From: Chryseobacterium jejuense
GTDB taxonomy: Bacteria > Bacteroidota > Bacteroidia > Flavobacteriales > Weeksellaceae
Direction: 5' to 3'
NCBI RefSeq assembly: GCF_900100075.1
Contig: NZ_FNEG01000005.1
Location: 124,001 to 188,000, forward strand
Length of the DNA stretch: 64,000 bases
Shown here: in pieces, positions 25,419 to 34,509 of the stretch
Layout of the letters: the number at the start of each line of letters is the position of its first letter
How positions within the stretch are numbered: the first letter of the stretch is position 1
Notes under the pieces: model-generated
Databases searched by the model: none
What the model saw: only the letters and a program-made list of their open reading frames with translations
Told to the model about the DNA's origin: nothing
Program-made: the position numbers and the translations under genes

Positions 25419-26645
25419 TTAAGAATCCAAACGGGAGATATCTCTTGGAAACATAAGAATATAACGAGTGGTTTTATTTACCATCAACCCTGATAAAAGC
25501 TGATCTTCTGACTCATGAAGCTTGATTCTTTTGCCATTTTTCTGCAATAAATAAATCGGCTGCTTTTCGGTATCGTAGGGCAAAAGTTTTCTTTTTATTT
25601 CATGAACCAATTCTTTTCCGTTATCAATTCCAAAAAATTCATTGGTGATTTTTACTTTTTCTTCAATAATCTTCCCATCAAAAGGATGTGATGAAATAAT
25701 AGTCTTAGGAAGGTTTCTCTGGATAACACTTTTACACCAATAGGATAAAACGAAATCATCAGAATTCTGCCACTCTTTCATAGCCTGAATCACATCATTA
25801 TCATCTAAACTGGTAAATCTTTCTATGTCTTCATCTGTTGCCGAACTCTTTCCGCGGTATAAAAAATATTTCAGATTCTCTGTTGCCGGAAGTTCAATTC
25901 CCTGAGAAATTAAATATTTTGCTCTCTCGAGAATCTTCACCAACAGAAATTCTGCTAATGCAGATGTTTTATGATAATATACCTGCCAGTACATGAACAT
26001 TCTGGCTGTTAAAAAGTTTTCTATAGAGTAAATTCCTTTTGCATCAATCACCAACTCCCCTTCTTCACATACATTCATCATGGAAATAATTCTCTGAGTA
26101 TTAATATTTCCTTCTGATACCCCTGTAAAAAAACTATCTCTTTTCAGATAATCCAACCTGTCTACATCCAATTGAGATGATATCAATTGATTAAAAAATT
26201 TCCTATGGTATTTCCCTTGAAACATCTCAATAGCCATGGATAACTGTCCGTTAAATTCTTCGTTCAGCTTATTCATCAGTAATAAAGAAAGTTTTTCATG
26301 ATGCCAGTCGTCCATCAGCATATTCTCCAAAGCATGAGAAAATGGTCCGTGACCAATATCATGCATTAAAATGGCTAACATAGCACCTTTTTCCTCTTCC
26401 TCGGAAATCTTAACTCCTTTCTGTTTTAAAGTTTCCAAAGCAGTAAACATCAAATGCATTGCTCCCAACGCATGATGAAACCTTGTATGAGTAGCCCCAG
26501 GAAAAATGAGGTTCAAAAGACCGGTTTGACCAATCCTTCTTAATCTTTGAAAGTAAGGATGTTCAGTAATATCAAATAAAATTTCATGAGGAATTTTGAT
26601 AAATCCATGAACAGGATCGTTGATAATTTTTAGCTTATTCTGCAT
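25419..26645 (-). CDS. HD-domain phosphohydrolase, SAMHD1/dGTPase-like
   Basis: 408 residues from the ATG at 26645 (MQNKLKIINDPVHGFIKIP); an in-frame TTG upstream is ignored because conservation starts here. The HD metal motif is spread across FHHALGAMHL, LMHDIGHGPFSHALE and LDVDRLDYLKRDS, the H...HD...D arrangement. DPVHGFI is typical of this YdhJ/SAMHD1-like subgroup. Expected activity is (d)NTP triphosphohydrolysis or a related phosphoesterase; the substrate is not established. It lies just upstream of lpxD on the same strand. Confidence 0.88.
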   Translation of the reverse strand: MQNKLKIINDPVHGFIKIPHEILFDITEHPYFQRLRRIGQTGLLNLIFPGATHTRFHHALGAMHLMFTALETLKQKGVKISEEEEKGAMLAILMHDIGHGPFSHALENMLMDDWHHEKLSLLLMNKLNEEFNGQLSMAIEMFQGKYHRKFFNQLISSQLDVDRLDYLKRDSFFTGVSEGNINTQRIISMMNVCEEGELVIDAKGIYSIENFLTARMFMYWQVYYHKTSALAEFLLVKILERAKYLISQGIELPATENLKYFLYRGKSSATDEDIERFTSLDDNDVIQAMKEWQNSDDFVLSYWCKSVIQRNLPKTIISSHPFDGKIIEEKVKITNEFFGIDNGKELVHEIKRKLLPYDTEKQPIYLLQKNGKRIKLHESEDQLLSGLMVNKTTRYILMFPRDISRLDS

Positions 26646-26666
26646 TGAAACGTCTGTATGAGTAAA

Positions 26667-26674
26667 CAAAGTTA
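26667..26674 (-). promoter_or_regulatory. candidate -7 element of the HD phosphohydrolase gene
   Basis: TAACTTTG on the minus strand matches TAnnTTTG, 22 bases before the ATG. No clear -33 TTG is visible. Confidence 0.35.
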
Positions 26675-26715
26675 GGAATTTTAAATTTGAGGCATTATTA
26701 AATTAGTATTAAATA

Positions 26716-26860
26716 GGTGGAAGCTGGAATAGGGAGCCTGAAAGTTTTTGAGTACAACAAGCAAGGATGAACCATTGATCTTCTGAATACTTAATATATA
26801 TTGAATTTTAGTATTAACAACCTCCAGTAACTTCCTTCTTCCAGCTCCCAGCTTCCCGCC
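26716..26860. repeat. MITE-like intergenic element with terminal inverted repeats
   Basis: The ends share an inverted repeat: GGAAGCTGG at 26719-26727 is the exact complement of CCAGCTTCC at 26848-26856, and similarity continues imperfectly inward (GGAGC and CTTCC-rich segments). TTAGTATTAA occurs at 26703-26712 and again at 26808-26817. The small frame across it (26681-26872) has no start context or homology that I recognise, so I treat the stretch as a non-coding mobile-type repeat rather than a gene. Confidence 0.5.
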
Positions 26861-26881
26861 CAAATAATTCATAAGAATCCT

Positions 26882-26912
26882 TTGCTATTATCCCATTAAT
26901 CATTTATCTTTG
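26882..26912 (+). promoter_or_regulatory. promoter of the S41 peptidase gene
   Basis: TTG (26882-26884), 20 bases, then TATCTTTG (26905-26912) is an excellent match to the Bacteroidetes promoter. It lies 19 bases before the ATG at 26932. Confidence 0.6.
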
Positions 26913-26931
26913 AGAAAACTCAATCCTTTTG

Positions 26932-28572
26932 ATGAGAAAATATTCTCTTTTCATTTTTTTATTTTTAAGTCTACATTTTTCCGCACAGGTTTTATCTGAA
27001 AATCAAAAACTGGAATCCCTCTGCAGAGTTTGGGGATTTTTAAAGTATTACCATCCTCATGTTGCAAAAGGAAATTTGAATTGGGATCAGCAGCTTTTCA
27101 AAAAGATCAATGAGCTTGAAAGAATCAATGACAAAGCTGCATTAAACAATCTGTACTCCAATTGGATTGCTAGTCTTGGAAAAATTAATGAGTGTACAGA
27201 ATGTCTACAGGAAACTGATAAGGCGTATTTCCTGAAAAACTTTGATCTGAGTTGGATGGACAATTCCTACATCTTTACTTCAGCACTTTCTCAAAAACTG
27301 CACTATATTGAAAATAACCGCAATATGGGGAACCATTATTATATAGGAAAAGGAGGACGAAAAATATTTTTCAGAAATGAAAACTCTTACGGATCGCAAT
27401 TCACATCTAAACAGGTTAATTTATTAGAATTATTCAGATACTGGAATTATGTAGAATATTTCTTTCCCTATAAATATGAAACGGATCAAAACTGGAATGA
27501 TACGCTCACCGAAATGATTCCAACATTTCTCAATATTAACAATGACAAAGATTATCAATTAGCTTTGGCTGAATTGGTAGCAAAGACTGATGATTCACAC
27601 GCTTATCTTTTTTCATCCCTCATTAGTCTTCATCTATATGGAAACAAAAAACTTCCGGTAGAATATTCCTATGCAGAAGGAAAGTTAGTCATTACAAAAA
27701 TTAATGGTAACCGGTTTCATGAGGAAAGTCCATTCTACATCGGTGATGTTATTTATGATGTGAATGGAAAAACAATTCCACAAATGGTTAACAGCCTTGG
27801 AACCTACATTCCTGCTTCCAATTCCTGGGGGAAAGTAAATAAGGTTAAGAGTAAGCTTCTTTTTAGTAACAATGATTCGCTTTCCGTTAGGCTGGAAAGA
27901 AACGGACAAAACATAGAGATAAAAGCTAAAACATATTTTGTTAAGGATATTATCGTTAAAAAAGTACCGCTTTCTCAAAAATGGAAATTCCTGGACGAGG
28001 AAAAGAAAATCGGGTATGTCAATATGGGAATCCTTGCTAAAGATGAAGTGAATGAAATGTACAAAGACCTCCAATCTTCGGAATCTATCATTTTCGATCT
28101 TAGAAATTATCCCAAGCTTACCATCATCCCTTTAAGTGAATTGTTACTTCCTCAGTCCTCCGTTTATTATCAGTTTAACTTCCCGGAACCTAATTATCCC
28201 GGAAAATTTTACAGCAGAAAGAACAATATTGGAGTAAAGAATCCCGATTATTATAAAGGAAATGTAATTGTTTTGGTAGATGAAAATACACAAAGCCAGG
28301 CAGAGACCACAACCATGATGTTTAAGCAGCATCCAAAAGCTAAAGTGATCGGCAGTAATACTTCGGGAGCTAACGGAGATATTATCAAGTTTAAAATTGC
28401 AGACTTAGATACTTGCTTTACCGGCCTTGGTGCTTATTATCCGGATGGAAGAGAAACCCAAAGGATCGGAATTATCCCTGATATTCTTATAAAACCAAGT
28501 GTAGAAGGAATAAAAAACGGAAAAGATGAAGTTTTGGAAAGAGCTTTGCTGTATATTAAAAATAAGAATTGA
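26932..28572 (+). CDS. S41 family (C-terminal processing-type) peptidase, secreted
   Basis: 546 residues from the ATG at 26932, preceded in frame by a TTG. A signal peptide (1-19, FLFLSLHFSAQ) is followed by an N-terminal region of unknown fold (about 25-185), a PDZ-like segment with YAEGKLVITKING and GDVIYDVNGKTI (about 240-290), and the tail-specific protease domain (about 340-530). In it DENTQSQAETTTMMF holds the likely nucleophile serine. It should act in the periplasm. No C-terminal T9SS domain is visible. Its target is unknown. Confidence 0.87.
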   Translation: MRKYSLFIFLFLSLHFSAQVLSENQKLESLCRVWGFLKYYHPHVAKGNLNWDQQLFKKINELERINDKAALNNLYSNWIASLGKINECTECLQETDKAYFLKNFDLSWMDNSYIFTSALSQKLHYIENNRNMGNHYYIGKGGRKIFFRNENSYGSQFTSKQVNLLELFRYWNYVEYFFPYKYETDQNWNDTLTEMIPTFLNINNDKDYQLALAELVAKTDDSHAYLFSSLISLHLYGNKKLPVEYSYAEGKLVITKINGNRFHEESPFYIGDVIYDVNGKTIPQMVNSLGTYIPASNSWGKVNKVKSKLLFSNNDSLSVRLERNGQNIEIKAKTYFVKDIIVKKVPLSQKWKFLDEEKKIGYVNMGILAKDEVNEMYKDLQSSESIIFDLRNYPKLTIIPLSELLLPQSSVYYQFNFPEPNYPGKFYSRKNNIGVKNPDYYKGNVIVLVDENTQSQAETTTMMFKQHPKAKVIGSNTSGANGDIIKFKIADLDTCFTGLGAYYPDGRETQRIGIIPDILIKPSVEGIKNGKDEVLERALLYIKNKN

Positions 28573-28704
28573 AAGCTATAAAAATGGGAAATATCATGGG
28601 GTATTTCCATTTAACTAATATTTAACTTTTAAACTCTCGAATTTGTGAGAATTTAAAAGGATTTGGTCAACATTTTGATACAATAACCATGTAAAAAATA
28701 AATT

Positions 28705-30249
28705 ATGTCAGAAAAGATATTATGGATCGATGATGAAATAGATTTACTTAAACCTCATATCGTATTTTTAGAAAAGAAAGGTTATCAGGTAACCCCTGTT
28801 AACAATGTGAATGAGGCTTTGGAACTTATGGATTCAGAGAAATTTGCCCTAACCCTCATAGATGAAAACATGCCTGGTATTTCCGGGTTGGAAGCAATTC
28901 CTATGATTAAAGAAAAAGATAATTCTTTAAAAATAGTAATGGTAACCAAAAGTGAAGAGGAACACATCATGGAAGAGGCTATTGGTTCCCAAATTGCAGA
29001 TTATATCCTAAAGCCTGTAAATCCTAATCAGATATTACTTTCATTAAAAAAGAATCTTCAGCAGGATAATCTTGTAGAACAAAAAACTATTTTACAATAT
29101 CAACAGGAATTCAGAAACCTTTCTATGGAACTTTCTTATTTAAGAACTTATCAGGATTGGGCTGAGTATTATAAAAAAATCCTAAGCTGGGAAATTAAGT
29201 TTGATAAGGTTGCAGATAATGAATTTGCAGATCTTTTACAGTCACAGAAAGAAGAAGCTAATATTCAGTTTGCTAAGTTTATTGAAAAAAATTATGCAGA
29301 CTGGCTTGTTGACTCCGATAAACCTTTGATGAGCCACACGCTTTTCAAAGAAAAGGTAAAACCTGAAGTTGAAAAAGACAAAGTACTTTTATTAATGGTT
29401 GATAACCTTCGTTACGACCAGTGGAAAGTGGTTGAACCTTTATTTACGAAGTATTACAATAAAGTTTCGGAAGATTATTATTATAGTATCCTTCCAACCG
29501 CTACGCAATATGCAAGAAATTCTTTTTTTGCAGGTTTAATGCCGTCAGAGATTGAAAAACGTTTCCCGGATAAATGGTTTAATGATAACGAGGAAGGAAA
29601 CAAAAATGAGTTTGAACGTGACTTCCTTGAAGATCAGATGAAAAGAATTGGTCTTGGATCCAAATCTATGAAGTATCTCAAAGTATTGAATGCTGATTTT
29701 GAAAGAAAGATCTATGATGATTTCAATCAGCATAAAAACAATGACTTATTGGTGATTGTTTATAACTTCATTGATATTCTTTCTCACGCGAAAACGGATA
29801 ACCATATTGTGGATCAGCTTATCCGTGATGATAAAACTTTCCGTTCTCTAACGCTTAACTGGTTTGAAAATTCTTCATTGATCAAGATTATTAAAGCAGC
29901 AGCAGAAAGCGGATATAAATTGGTTATCACCACAGACCACGGAACGGTTTACGTTAAAAAGCCAAGTAAAGTAGTTGGCGACAGAGAAACGTCTACCAAT
30001 ATCCGATACAAAACAGGGAAAAGCTTAACCTATGATGACAGCGATGTTTGGGCAATTACCAACCCTGAAAAACTTTTCCTTCCAAAAGGGAACTTAAGTT
30101 CGAAATATATCTTTGCTAAAAATAATATATTCCTTGCTTATCCTAAGAACTACAATCATTTTGTAAATTACTATAAAGAAACCTACCAACATGGTGGAAT
30201 CTCATTGGAGGAATGTATTATTCCTATCAGTATCTTAGAACCCAAGTAG
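28705..30249 (+). CDS. porX: PorX: response regulator with PglZ-type effector domain
   Basis: 514 residues. The receiver domain (1-120) has the acidic pocket WIDDE and phosphoacceptor Asp53 in LIDENMPGIS. The second half is an alkaline-phosphatase-superfamily PglZ domain with VDNLRYDQW, LPTATQYARNSFFAGL and TTDHGTV, the nucleophile and metal ligands. This architecture is PorX, which with the PorY kinase controls expression of the type IX secretion system in Bacteroidetes; its PglZ domain was reported to hydrolyse oligonucleotide second messengers. PorY is not in the window. The gene stands alone with a strong terminator. Confidence 0.92.
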   Translation: MSEKILWIDDEIDLLKPHIVFLEKKGYQVTPVNNVNEALELMDSEKFALTLIDENMPGISGLEAIPMIKEKDNSLKIVMVTKSEEEHIMEEAIGSQIADYILKPVNPNQILLSLKKNLQQDNLVEQKTILQYQQEFRNLSMELSYLRTYQDWAEYYKKILSWEIKFDKVADNEFADLLQSQKEEANIQFAKFIEKNYADWLVDSDKPLMSHTLFKEKVKPEVEKDKVLLLMVDNLRYDQWKVVEPLFTKYYNKVSEDYYYSILPTATQYARNSFFAGLMPSEIEKRFPDKWFNDNEEGNKNEFERDFLEDQMKRIGLGSKSMKYLKVLNADFERKIYDDFNQHKNNDLLVIVYNFIDILSHAKTDNHIVDQLIRDDKTFRSLTLNWFENSSLIKIIKAAAESGYKLVITTDHGTVYVKKPSKVVGDRETSTNIRYKTGKSLTYDDSDVWAITNPEKLFLPKGNLSSKYIFAKNNIFLAYPKNYNHFVNYYKETYQHGGISLEECIIPISILEPK

Positions 30250-30270
30250 TTTATTTAATTTTGGGTTTAA

Positions 30271-30309
30271 AGCAGGAAAAATCAATTGATTTTTCCTGCT
30301 TCTTTTTTT
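30271..30309 (+). terminator. terminator of porX
   Basis: A 30-base perfect palindrome (30271-30300, half AGCAGGAAAAATCAA) is followed by a T-run at 30303-30309. Confidence 0.88.
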
Positions 30310-30349
30310 ATAGTCTGCAAGAGTTCATATCTTCGTAAAAAATAAAAAT

Positions 30350-30640
30350 ATGTTCATTATTTCGCTTACGTATAAGGTGACTATTGAAAATGTTGAGCAA
30401 CATATTCCGGAGCACAATTCCTTTCTTCAAAAATATTATGATTCAGGACTATTTATAGCCTCAGGAAGAAAAGAACCAAGAACCGGGGGAATTATCATAT
30501 GCAATGCTCCATCCAGGAATGAAGTTGAACAGATTATTACAGAAGATCCTTTCCATATCCATCAGGTAGCGGATTATGACATCACAGAATTTATCCCAAC
30601 AAAATACAACGAGAATTTTAAAATATTTATAGAAGACTAA
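30350..30640 (+). CDS. YciI family protein
   Basis: 96 residues with the ferredoxin-like YciI/YCII fold. Typical elements are the start IISLTYKV, the middle HNSFLQKYYDSGLFIASGRKEPRTGG and the EDPFHIHQVADYDITEFIP block near the end. The conserved His/Asp pair is found in the family, but its reaction is unknown; members relate to chlorohydrolases and dehydratases only distantly. Its stop codon overlaps the start of the exonuclease III gene (TAATG), so the two are cotranslated. Confidence 0.85.
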   Translation: MFIISLTYKVTIENVEQHIPEHNSFLQKYYDSGLFIASGRKEPRTGGIIICNAPSRNEVEQIITEDPFHIHQVADYDITEFIPTKYNENFKIFIED

Positions 30641-31404
30641 TGAGATTAATTACATACAATGTTAATGGAATCAGAGCTGCATTTACCAAAGATTTTTTGG
30701 GCTGGCTTAAAACTGCTGATCCGGATGTGATCTGTATTCAAGAGAGTAAAGCCGGAAACGATCAGATAGACATCGAAAGCCTTGAAAAATTAGGATATCA
30801 CAGTTATTGGCATTCAGCAGTAAAAAAAGGCTATAGCGGGGTCGGAATCGCCTCAAAAGTAAAACCTAATCATGTAGAATACGGTTGTGGTATTGAAAGC
30901 TATGATAATGAAGGAAGAATTATCCGTGCTGATTTTGATGGGTTCTCTGCGATTTCAGTGTATGTACCTTCTGCTTCTAATATTGAAAGACTAGATTTCA
31001 AGATGCAGTTCTGTCATGATTTCCTTGAATATATAAAGAATTTAAAGAAAGAAATTCCCAACCTTATTATATCGGGAGACTTTAATATCTGCCACGAGGC
31101 TATCGATATTCACAATCCTATTGGCCTAAAGAACGTTTCAGGATTTCTTCCTATGGAAAGAGAATGGATGACCAATTTCATCAATGAATGTGAACTGATT
31201 GACAGTTTCAGGTTTTTTAACAATGAACCCGATAATTATACATGGTGGAGCTACAGACAAAATTCAAGAGAAAGAAATAAAGGCTGGAGACTGGATTATA
31301 ACTTCACATCTTATGGCTTAAAGGACAAGCTTACCAGAGCTGTTATTTTAAAAGAAGCAGTACATTCTGACCATTGCCCTGCCCTATTAGAAGTAAATGT
31401 ATAA
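30640..31404 (+). CDS. xth: exodeoxyribonuclease III
   Basis: 254 residues of the endonuclease/exonuclease/phosphatase fold. Motifs are NVNGIRAA, DVICIQESKA (metal-binding Glu), ISGDFNICHEAIDIHNP and SDHCPALLEV, the Asp-His pair at the end. It is an AP endonuclease and 3'-5' exonuclease of base excision repair. Cotranslated with the YciI gene, then closed by a bidirectional terminator. Confidence 0.95.
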   Translation: MRLITYNVNGIRAAFTKDFLGWLKTADPDVICIQESKAGNDQIDIESLEKLGYHSYWHSAVKKGYSGVGIASKVKPNHVEYGCGIESYDNEGRIIRADFDGFSAISVYVPSASNIERLDFKMQFCHDFLEYIKNLKKEIPNLIISGDFNICHEAIDIHNPIGLKNVSGFLPMEREWMTNFINECELIDSFRFFNNEPDNYTWWSYRQNSRERNKGWRLDYNFTSYGLKDKLTRAVILKEAVHSDHCPALLEVNV

Positions 31405-31426
31405 TAATTCTAATATCTAACAACAC

Positions 31427-31456
31427 AAAAGCCAGCTGAAATCAGCTGGCTTTTTT
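31427..31456. terminator. bidirectional terminator between xth and rlpA-like genes
   Basis: A 13-bp stem (AAAAGCCAGCTGA 31427-31439 with 31442-31454) has A and T runs on both sides, serving the convergent genes. Confidence 0.88.
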
Positions 31457-31472
31457 AATTTAAATCATAAGA

Positions 31473-31844
31473 TTAATCGACAATTTCATATTCAACCGGA
31501 ATTGTACCATGACTGATATCTCCGATCTCATCGAACGCAGCTTTAGACATATCTAAAGATCTTGATGAATGGAAAGGGCCTCTATCATTAATCCTCACTA
31601 TTACTTCTTTACCATTCTTAAGGTTTGTAACCTTAACGTTTGTTCCAAAAGGAAGCGTTCTGTTTGCTGCAGTAAACTTTGAATTATCAAAGATTTCTCC
31701 GCTAGCAGTTTTTCTACCGTTAAATTTATCGTGGTAGTACGATGCATAACTTGTTTTTTTCGCATCTAAGGCATTATTCGTAAATGAATAAATACCTAAA
31801 GTTGAAATCATCATTATGATTACGAGAATGAATCTTTTCATCAT
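31473..31844 (-). CDS. septal ring RlpA-like protein (double-psi beta-barrel)
   Basis: 123 residues: an N-terminal hydrophobic segment (about 1-25), then an RlpA-like double-psi barrel with TASYYHDKFNGRKTASGE-like start, TAANRTLPFGTNVKVTN and VRINDRGPFHSSRSLDMS. The DRGPF motif with its catalytic-type Asp is the RlpA hallmark. RlpA proteins are septal ring lytic transglycosylases acting on peptidoglycan; this short version lacks the SPOR domain of E. coli RlpA. It is monocistronic. Confidence 0.88.
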   Translation of the reverse strand: MMKRFILVIIMMISTLGIYSFTNNALDAKKTSYASYYHDKFNGRKTASGEIFDNSKFTAANRTLPFGTNVKVTNLKNGKEVIVRINDRGPFHSSRSLDMSKAAFDEIGDISHGTIPVEYEIVD

Positions 31845-33023
31845 TTTGAAATTTTTATTGTTTGACAGGGCAAAAGTATCAGGAATCCTTTTATCTCCCT
31901 ATTCCAATTGTTAAAAACTGTTAATAAAAACCAAATTATATGTTAATCACCTCTGTAACCTCCTATGAATAGGGATTTTAAAGACTGTTGTTAAAAAGTG
32001 TTAAAAAAACCATCAAAATGTTAATTTAATTAACTAATTTATGCATAATTTCAAAAATAGAAAATCATAAAATATTACAAATCAACAAGTTATAAAATTC
32101 AAAAATATTAGTTATATCTATAAAACTAACTTTTAAAAAGCTGTAAATGTTAAGAGTTGATATAGGGTAAAATAGCTGATAGAATAGCTCAAGGGCTATA
32201 AAGCTAAGTCTTCTAAGAATATTTTAACAGCAATATTAATAGCAAAATTTATATTTGTTGAATTAATAACTGAAATCTTCTCATATTTAATTCATTATTT
32301 ATCTGAAAGATCATCTTCTCTTTGCAATTGCACCTCAAAAATAAGTGATAAGAATCAAATTAAAAAGCTTTTCGATGATAAAATAGGGAACAATCTATAC
32401 TATTACTTTTAATTAATATTAGATATCAGGAACAGGATAAGATCCCATTCTCTCAATTAATCAAATATTTGGCTTTAAAAGGTCCAAAATTTCAACTTAT
32501 CCTATCCAATTGACTGCAGCCATTTAAAGCTATTTAAATGATAAGAGGAGTGTTATCAAGAATAAAGGTATCAATCTCAAAAATCAAGTGAAGAATTGAA
32601 TATAAATTAGGTATTCTGAATTTTATAAACGTAAAGATTTTATTTTTAGTTGTATCATATTTTAGTAACCTAAAAAGCTAATCGCTGGAATATTGATTCT
32701 GATGAAACGATAGCTTATCATTATTTAGTAAGCTTCTCTTCCCTCTTATTGCTTAATTTACACCTTGTATTTAAAACCTATGTAACATTGATTCTTGCCT
32801 CCAAACAAGCACAAATAAAGCGGCAGAATCTTTTAATGATAAAAGATTTCACAATTTAACTTGGAGGAATAAAGGATTGCACATTCTTTAATCCATACTA
32901 ACTGCACTTCTTGCTTGGTTCCAAATTCTATTCTTGATCCGAATGATATTCTCATCTGTAGAATAAAAAAGAAAAAACCAACGATTAAATCGTTGGTTTT
33001 ATATGTAATTAAATAAAATTCTT
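31845..33023. other. 1.18-kb AT-rich stretch without recognisable genes
   Basis: No frame of convincing length or composition appears on either strand. At its left end is a candidate -7 box for the rlpA-like gene (TACTTTTG, 31871-31878 on the minus strand). Two near-identical direct repeats, GTTAAAAACTGTTAATAAA at 31910-31928 and GTTAAAAAGTGTTAAAAAA at 31990-32008, lie 80 bases apart. The right end holds a terminator (32974-33000). The middle has short inverted repeats (GGATAAG at about 32435 and CTTATCC at about 32496). It could be decayed coding DNA, an undescribed RNA or a regulatory region. Confidence 0.6.
32974..33000 (-). terminator. terminator after the secreted tail-fibre-like pair
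   Basis: Perfect 12-bp arms AAAACCAACGAT and ATCGTTGGTTTT surround TAA. An A-run on the left gives a T-run on the minus strand, 23 bases past the stop codon at 33024. Confidence 0.88.
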
Positions 33024-33734
33024 TTATTTTAAGTATTCCAATACATAATCGTATACTCCGTTAGGATACACTACAGACATACTAGGAGAACCTGTAATTG
33101 CATTTCCAGGAGTAGCAACAACGTTATAAGAATATACACTTCTGTCATATACTGTATTTGTACCTGCCTTGTAGATAGTAATTCCATACATAGCTGTCAT
33201 ACCAGCAGGCGCAGGAATATCTACTGCTGTAGATGTACCACTAGCTGTAAACTGACCTTTTATAGCATATACCTGAGCATTATTAACTAAAGTATTAGTT
33301 ATTGTTTCTGTAGTAAGGATATTTAGCTTAGGGTTTACAGGTACACTTGTAAATGGTTTCCATGTACCTCCGTTAAGAGTAGCAGATTTATTATCATAGT
33401 AATAAAATCCAGGTATAACAGAAACTCCGGCAGTTCCGGTTGCTGCAGTTCCGGTTGCAGTATTATATACAATCATACCATCTAATCTGGTTGGATAACT
33501 TGCAGGAATTCCATTCACAGGAGCAGCTAACGTTGTCATAGCCACTAAGTCTGTTCTTGGAAAAACTAACCCTTTACCATTATTAGTACTTCCATTCCAT
33601 GATACAGAAGATGAAGCATCTAAGAAGGCAGTGTTAGTATTGATTGAACCATTTGAAGGTGTCGTATTGTTTCTTAGCTGTGCTGATAGAGAGATACTAG
33701 CAACAGCAAGCATAGTTATAAATATATTTTTCAT
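33024..33734 (-). CDS. secreted, low-complexity tail-fibre-like protein (second of pair)
   Basis: 236 residues. A signal peptide (1-18, ending SLSAQ) precedes a Thr/Ala/Gly/Asn-rich protein. GKGLVFPRTDLVAMTTL and GMIVYNTATGTAATGTAGVSVIPGFYYYDN (about 105) resemble head domains of the Bacteroidetes cell-surface/tail-fibre-like proteins, in which a 'FYYYDG...W' unit recurs. The C-terminal ~90 residues form an unrecognised domain. It follows its paralogue by ten bases and has no sorting domain, so its location is periplasmic or outer-surface by unknown means. Function unknown. Confidence 0.7.
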   Translation of the reverse strand: MKNIFITMLAVASISLSAQLRNNTTPSNGSINTNTAFLDASSSVSWNGSTNNGKGLVFPRTDLVAMTTLAAPVNGIPASYPTRLDGMIVYNTATGTAATGTAGVSVIPGFYYYDNKSATLNGGTWKPFTSVPVNPKLNILTTETITNTLVNNAQVYAIKGQFTASGTSTAVDIPAPAGMTAMYGITIYKAGTNTVYDRSVYSYNVVATPGNAITGSPSMSVVYPNGVYDYVLEYLK

Positions 33735-33744
33735 CAGTAAATAT

Positions 33745-34509
33745 TTAGAATGAATTTTTAGTTATCCAGATTACACCATTTGAAATAATGCAAGTTCCAA
33801 ATCCTGCATTCACATTTCCACCGTTACCTAAAGCTCCTGTATTTAAAACGTCATTTTCTGAGAAGAAACATAATTCACGTCCTGCAGAAGATGCTGCAGT
33901 GGGTAAAGTTACAGTTCCTGGAGCTGCTCCTGTCCAATGAATCATATAATCATTAGGCTGAATAGTAACCGTAGTACTATTATCAACTCTAATATTCATA
34001 AACTGCGCTCCCTTAACATTATTTGTACCGTTAACAACAAATTGTCCAGTACCTGTAGTAAATGTTAAGTTATTGTTTGCTTGAGTAACCGTTCTAGGAC
34101 CGCCTAAAGTACCATCATTCAAATATATACTGGTATCAGCACCGCCTCCACCTACAGGTTTCCATACGTTGTTTCCGTTTGTTCCATCATAGTAATAGAA
34201 ACCAGTTGCAGTAACATTAACTGTTTTACCAGTTCCTGCACCACCTAGCGCATTAATAAATACAAGCGCTCCATTCTGAGCACTCGCAGCAGTAGCATTC
34301 CCGTCAGCATAAGCTGCCGTTCTAGCTTCTAAATCAGCTCTTGATAGACGAGGGACTAATAAGGCATCAGGCCTAGTAGCATCAGTACTAGCTACTACAT
34401 CTAGAGTCGCGGCAGGTGTGGTTGTGTTAATCCCCACTCGCCCTTGCTGAGCCTGTGAAAGAGCCGTAAAGGCAACGAGCATAGTTGCTGTTAATAAAAA
34501 TTTTTTCAT
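33745..34509 (-). CDS. secreted, low-complexity tail-fibre-like protein (first of pair)
   Basis: 254 residues: signal peptide (1-20, ending LSQAQ) followed by the recurrent start GRVGINTTTPAATLDVVAS found in many Flavobacteriia surface proteins. LLVPRLSRADLEARTAAYADG and GALVFINALGG...GFYYYDGTNGNNVWKPVGGG parallel the neighbour's repeats. The C-terminal ~120 residues contain a beta-rich domain (VDNSTTVTIQPNDYMIHWTG). It is paired with its paralogue ten bases downstream. It is possibly a structural or adhesive surface protein, but this is inference. Confidence 0.72.
   Translation of the reverse strand: MKKFLLTATMLVAFTALSQAQQGRVGINTTTPAATLDVVASTDATRPDALLVPRLSRADLEARTAAYADGNATAASAQNGALVFINALGGAGTGKTVNVTATGFYYYDGTNGNNVWKPVGGGGADTSIYLNDGTLGGPRTVTQANNNLTFTTGTGQFVVNGTNNVKGAQFMNIRVDNSTTVTIQPNDYMIHWTGAAPGTVTLPTAASSAGRELCFFSENDVLNTGALGNGGNVNAGFGTCIISNGVIWITKNSF

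Noticed and set aside
25419..26645. HD phosphohydrolase considered as a phage-defence dGTPase
   Set aside because: It adjoins the housekeeping lpx cluster with no mobile or defence genes, so a housekeeping role is simpler.
26681..26872. 63-residue frame on the minus strand between the HD gene and the S41 peptidase
   Set aside because: It lies wholly in a sequence with terminal inverted repeats and shows no recognised domain or good start context.
28705..30249. PglZ domain considered as evidence of a BREX-type phage defence system
   Set aside because: The domain is fused to a response-regulator receiver, the PorX architecture, and no other BREX gene is near.
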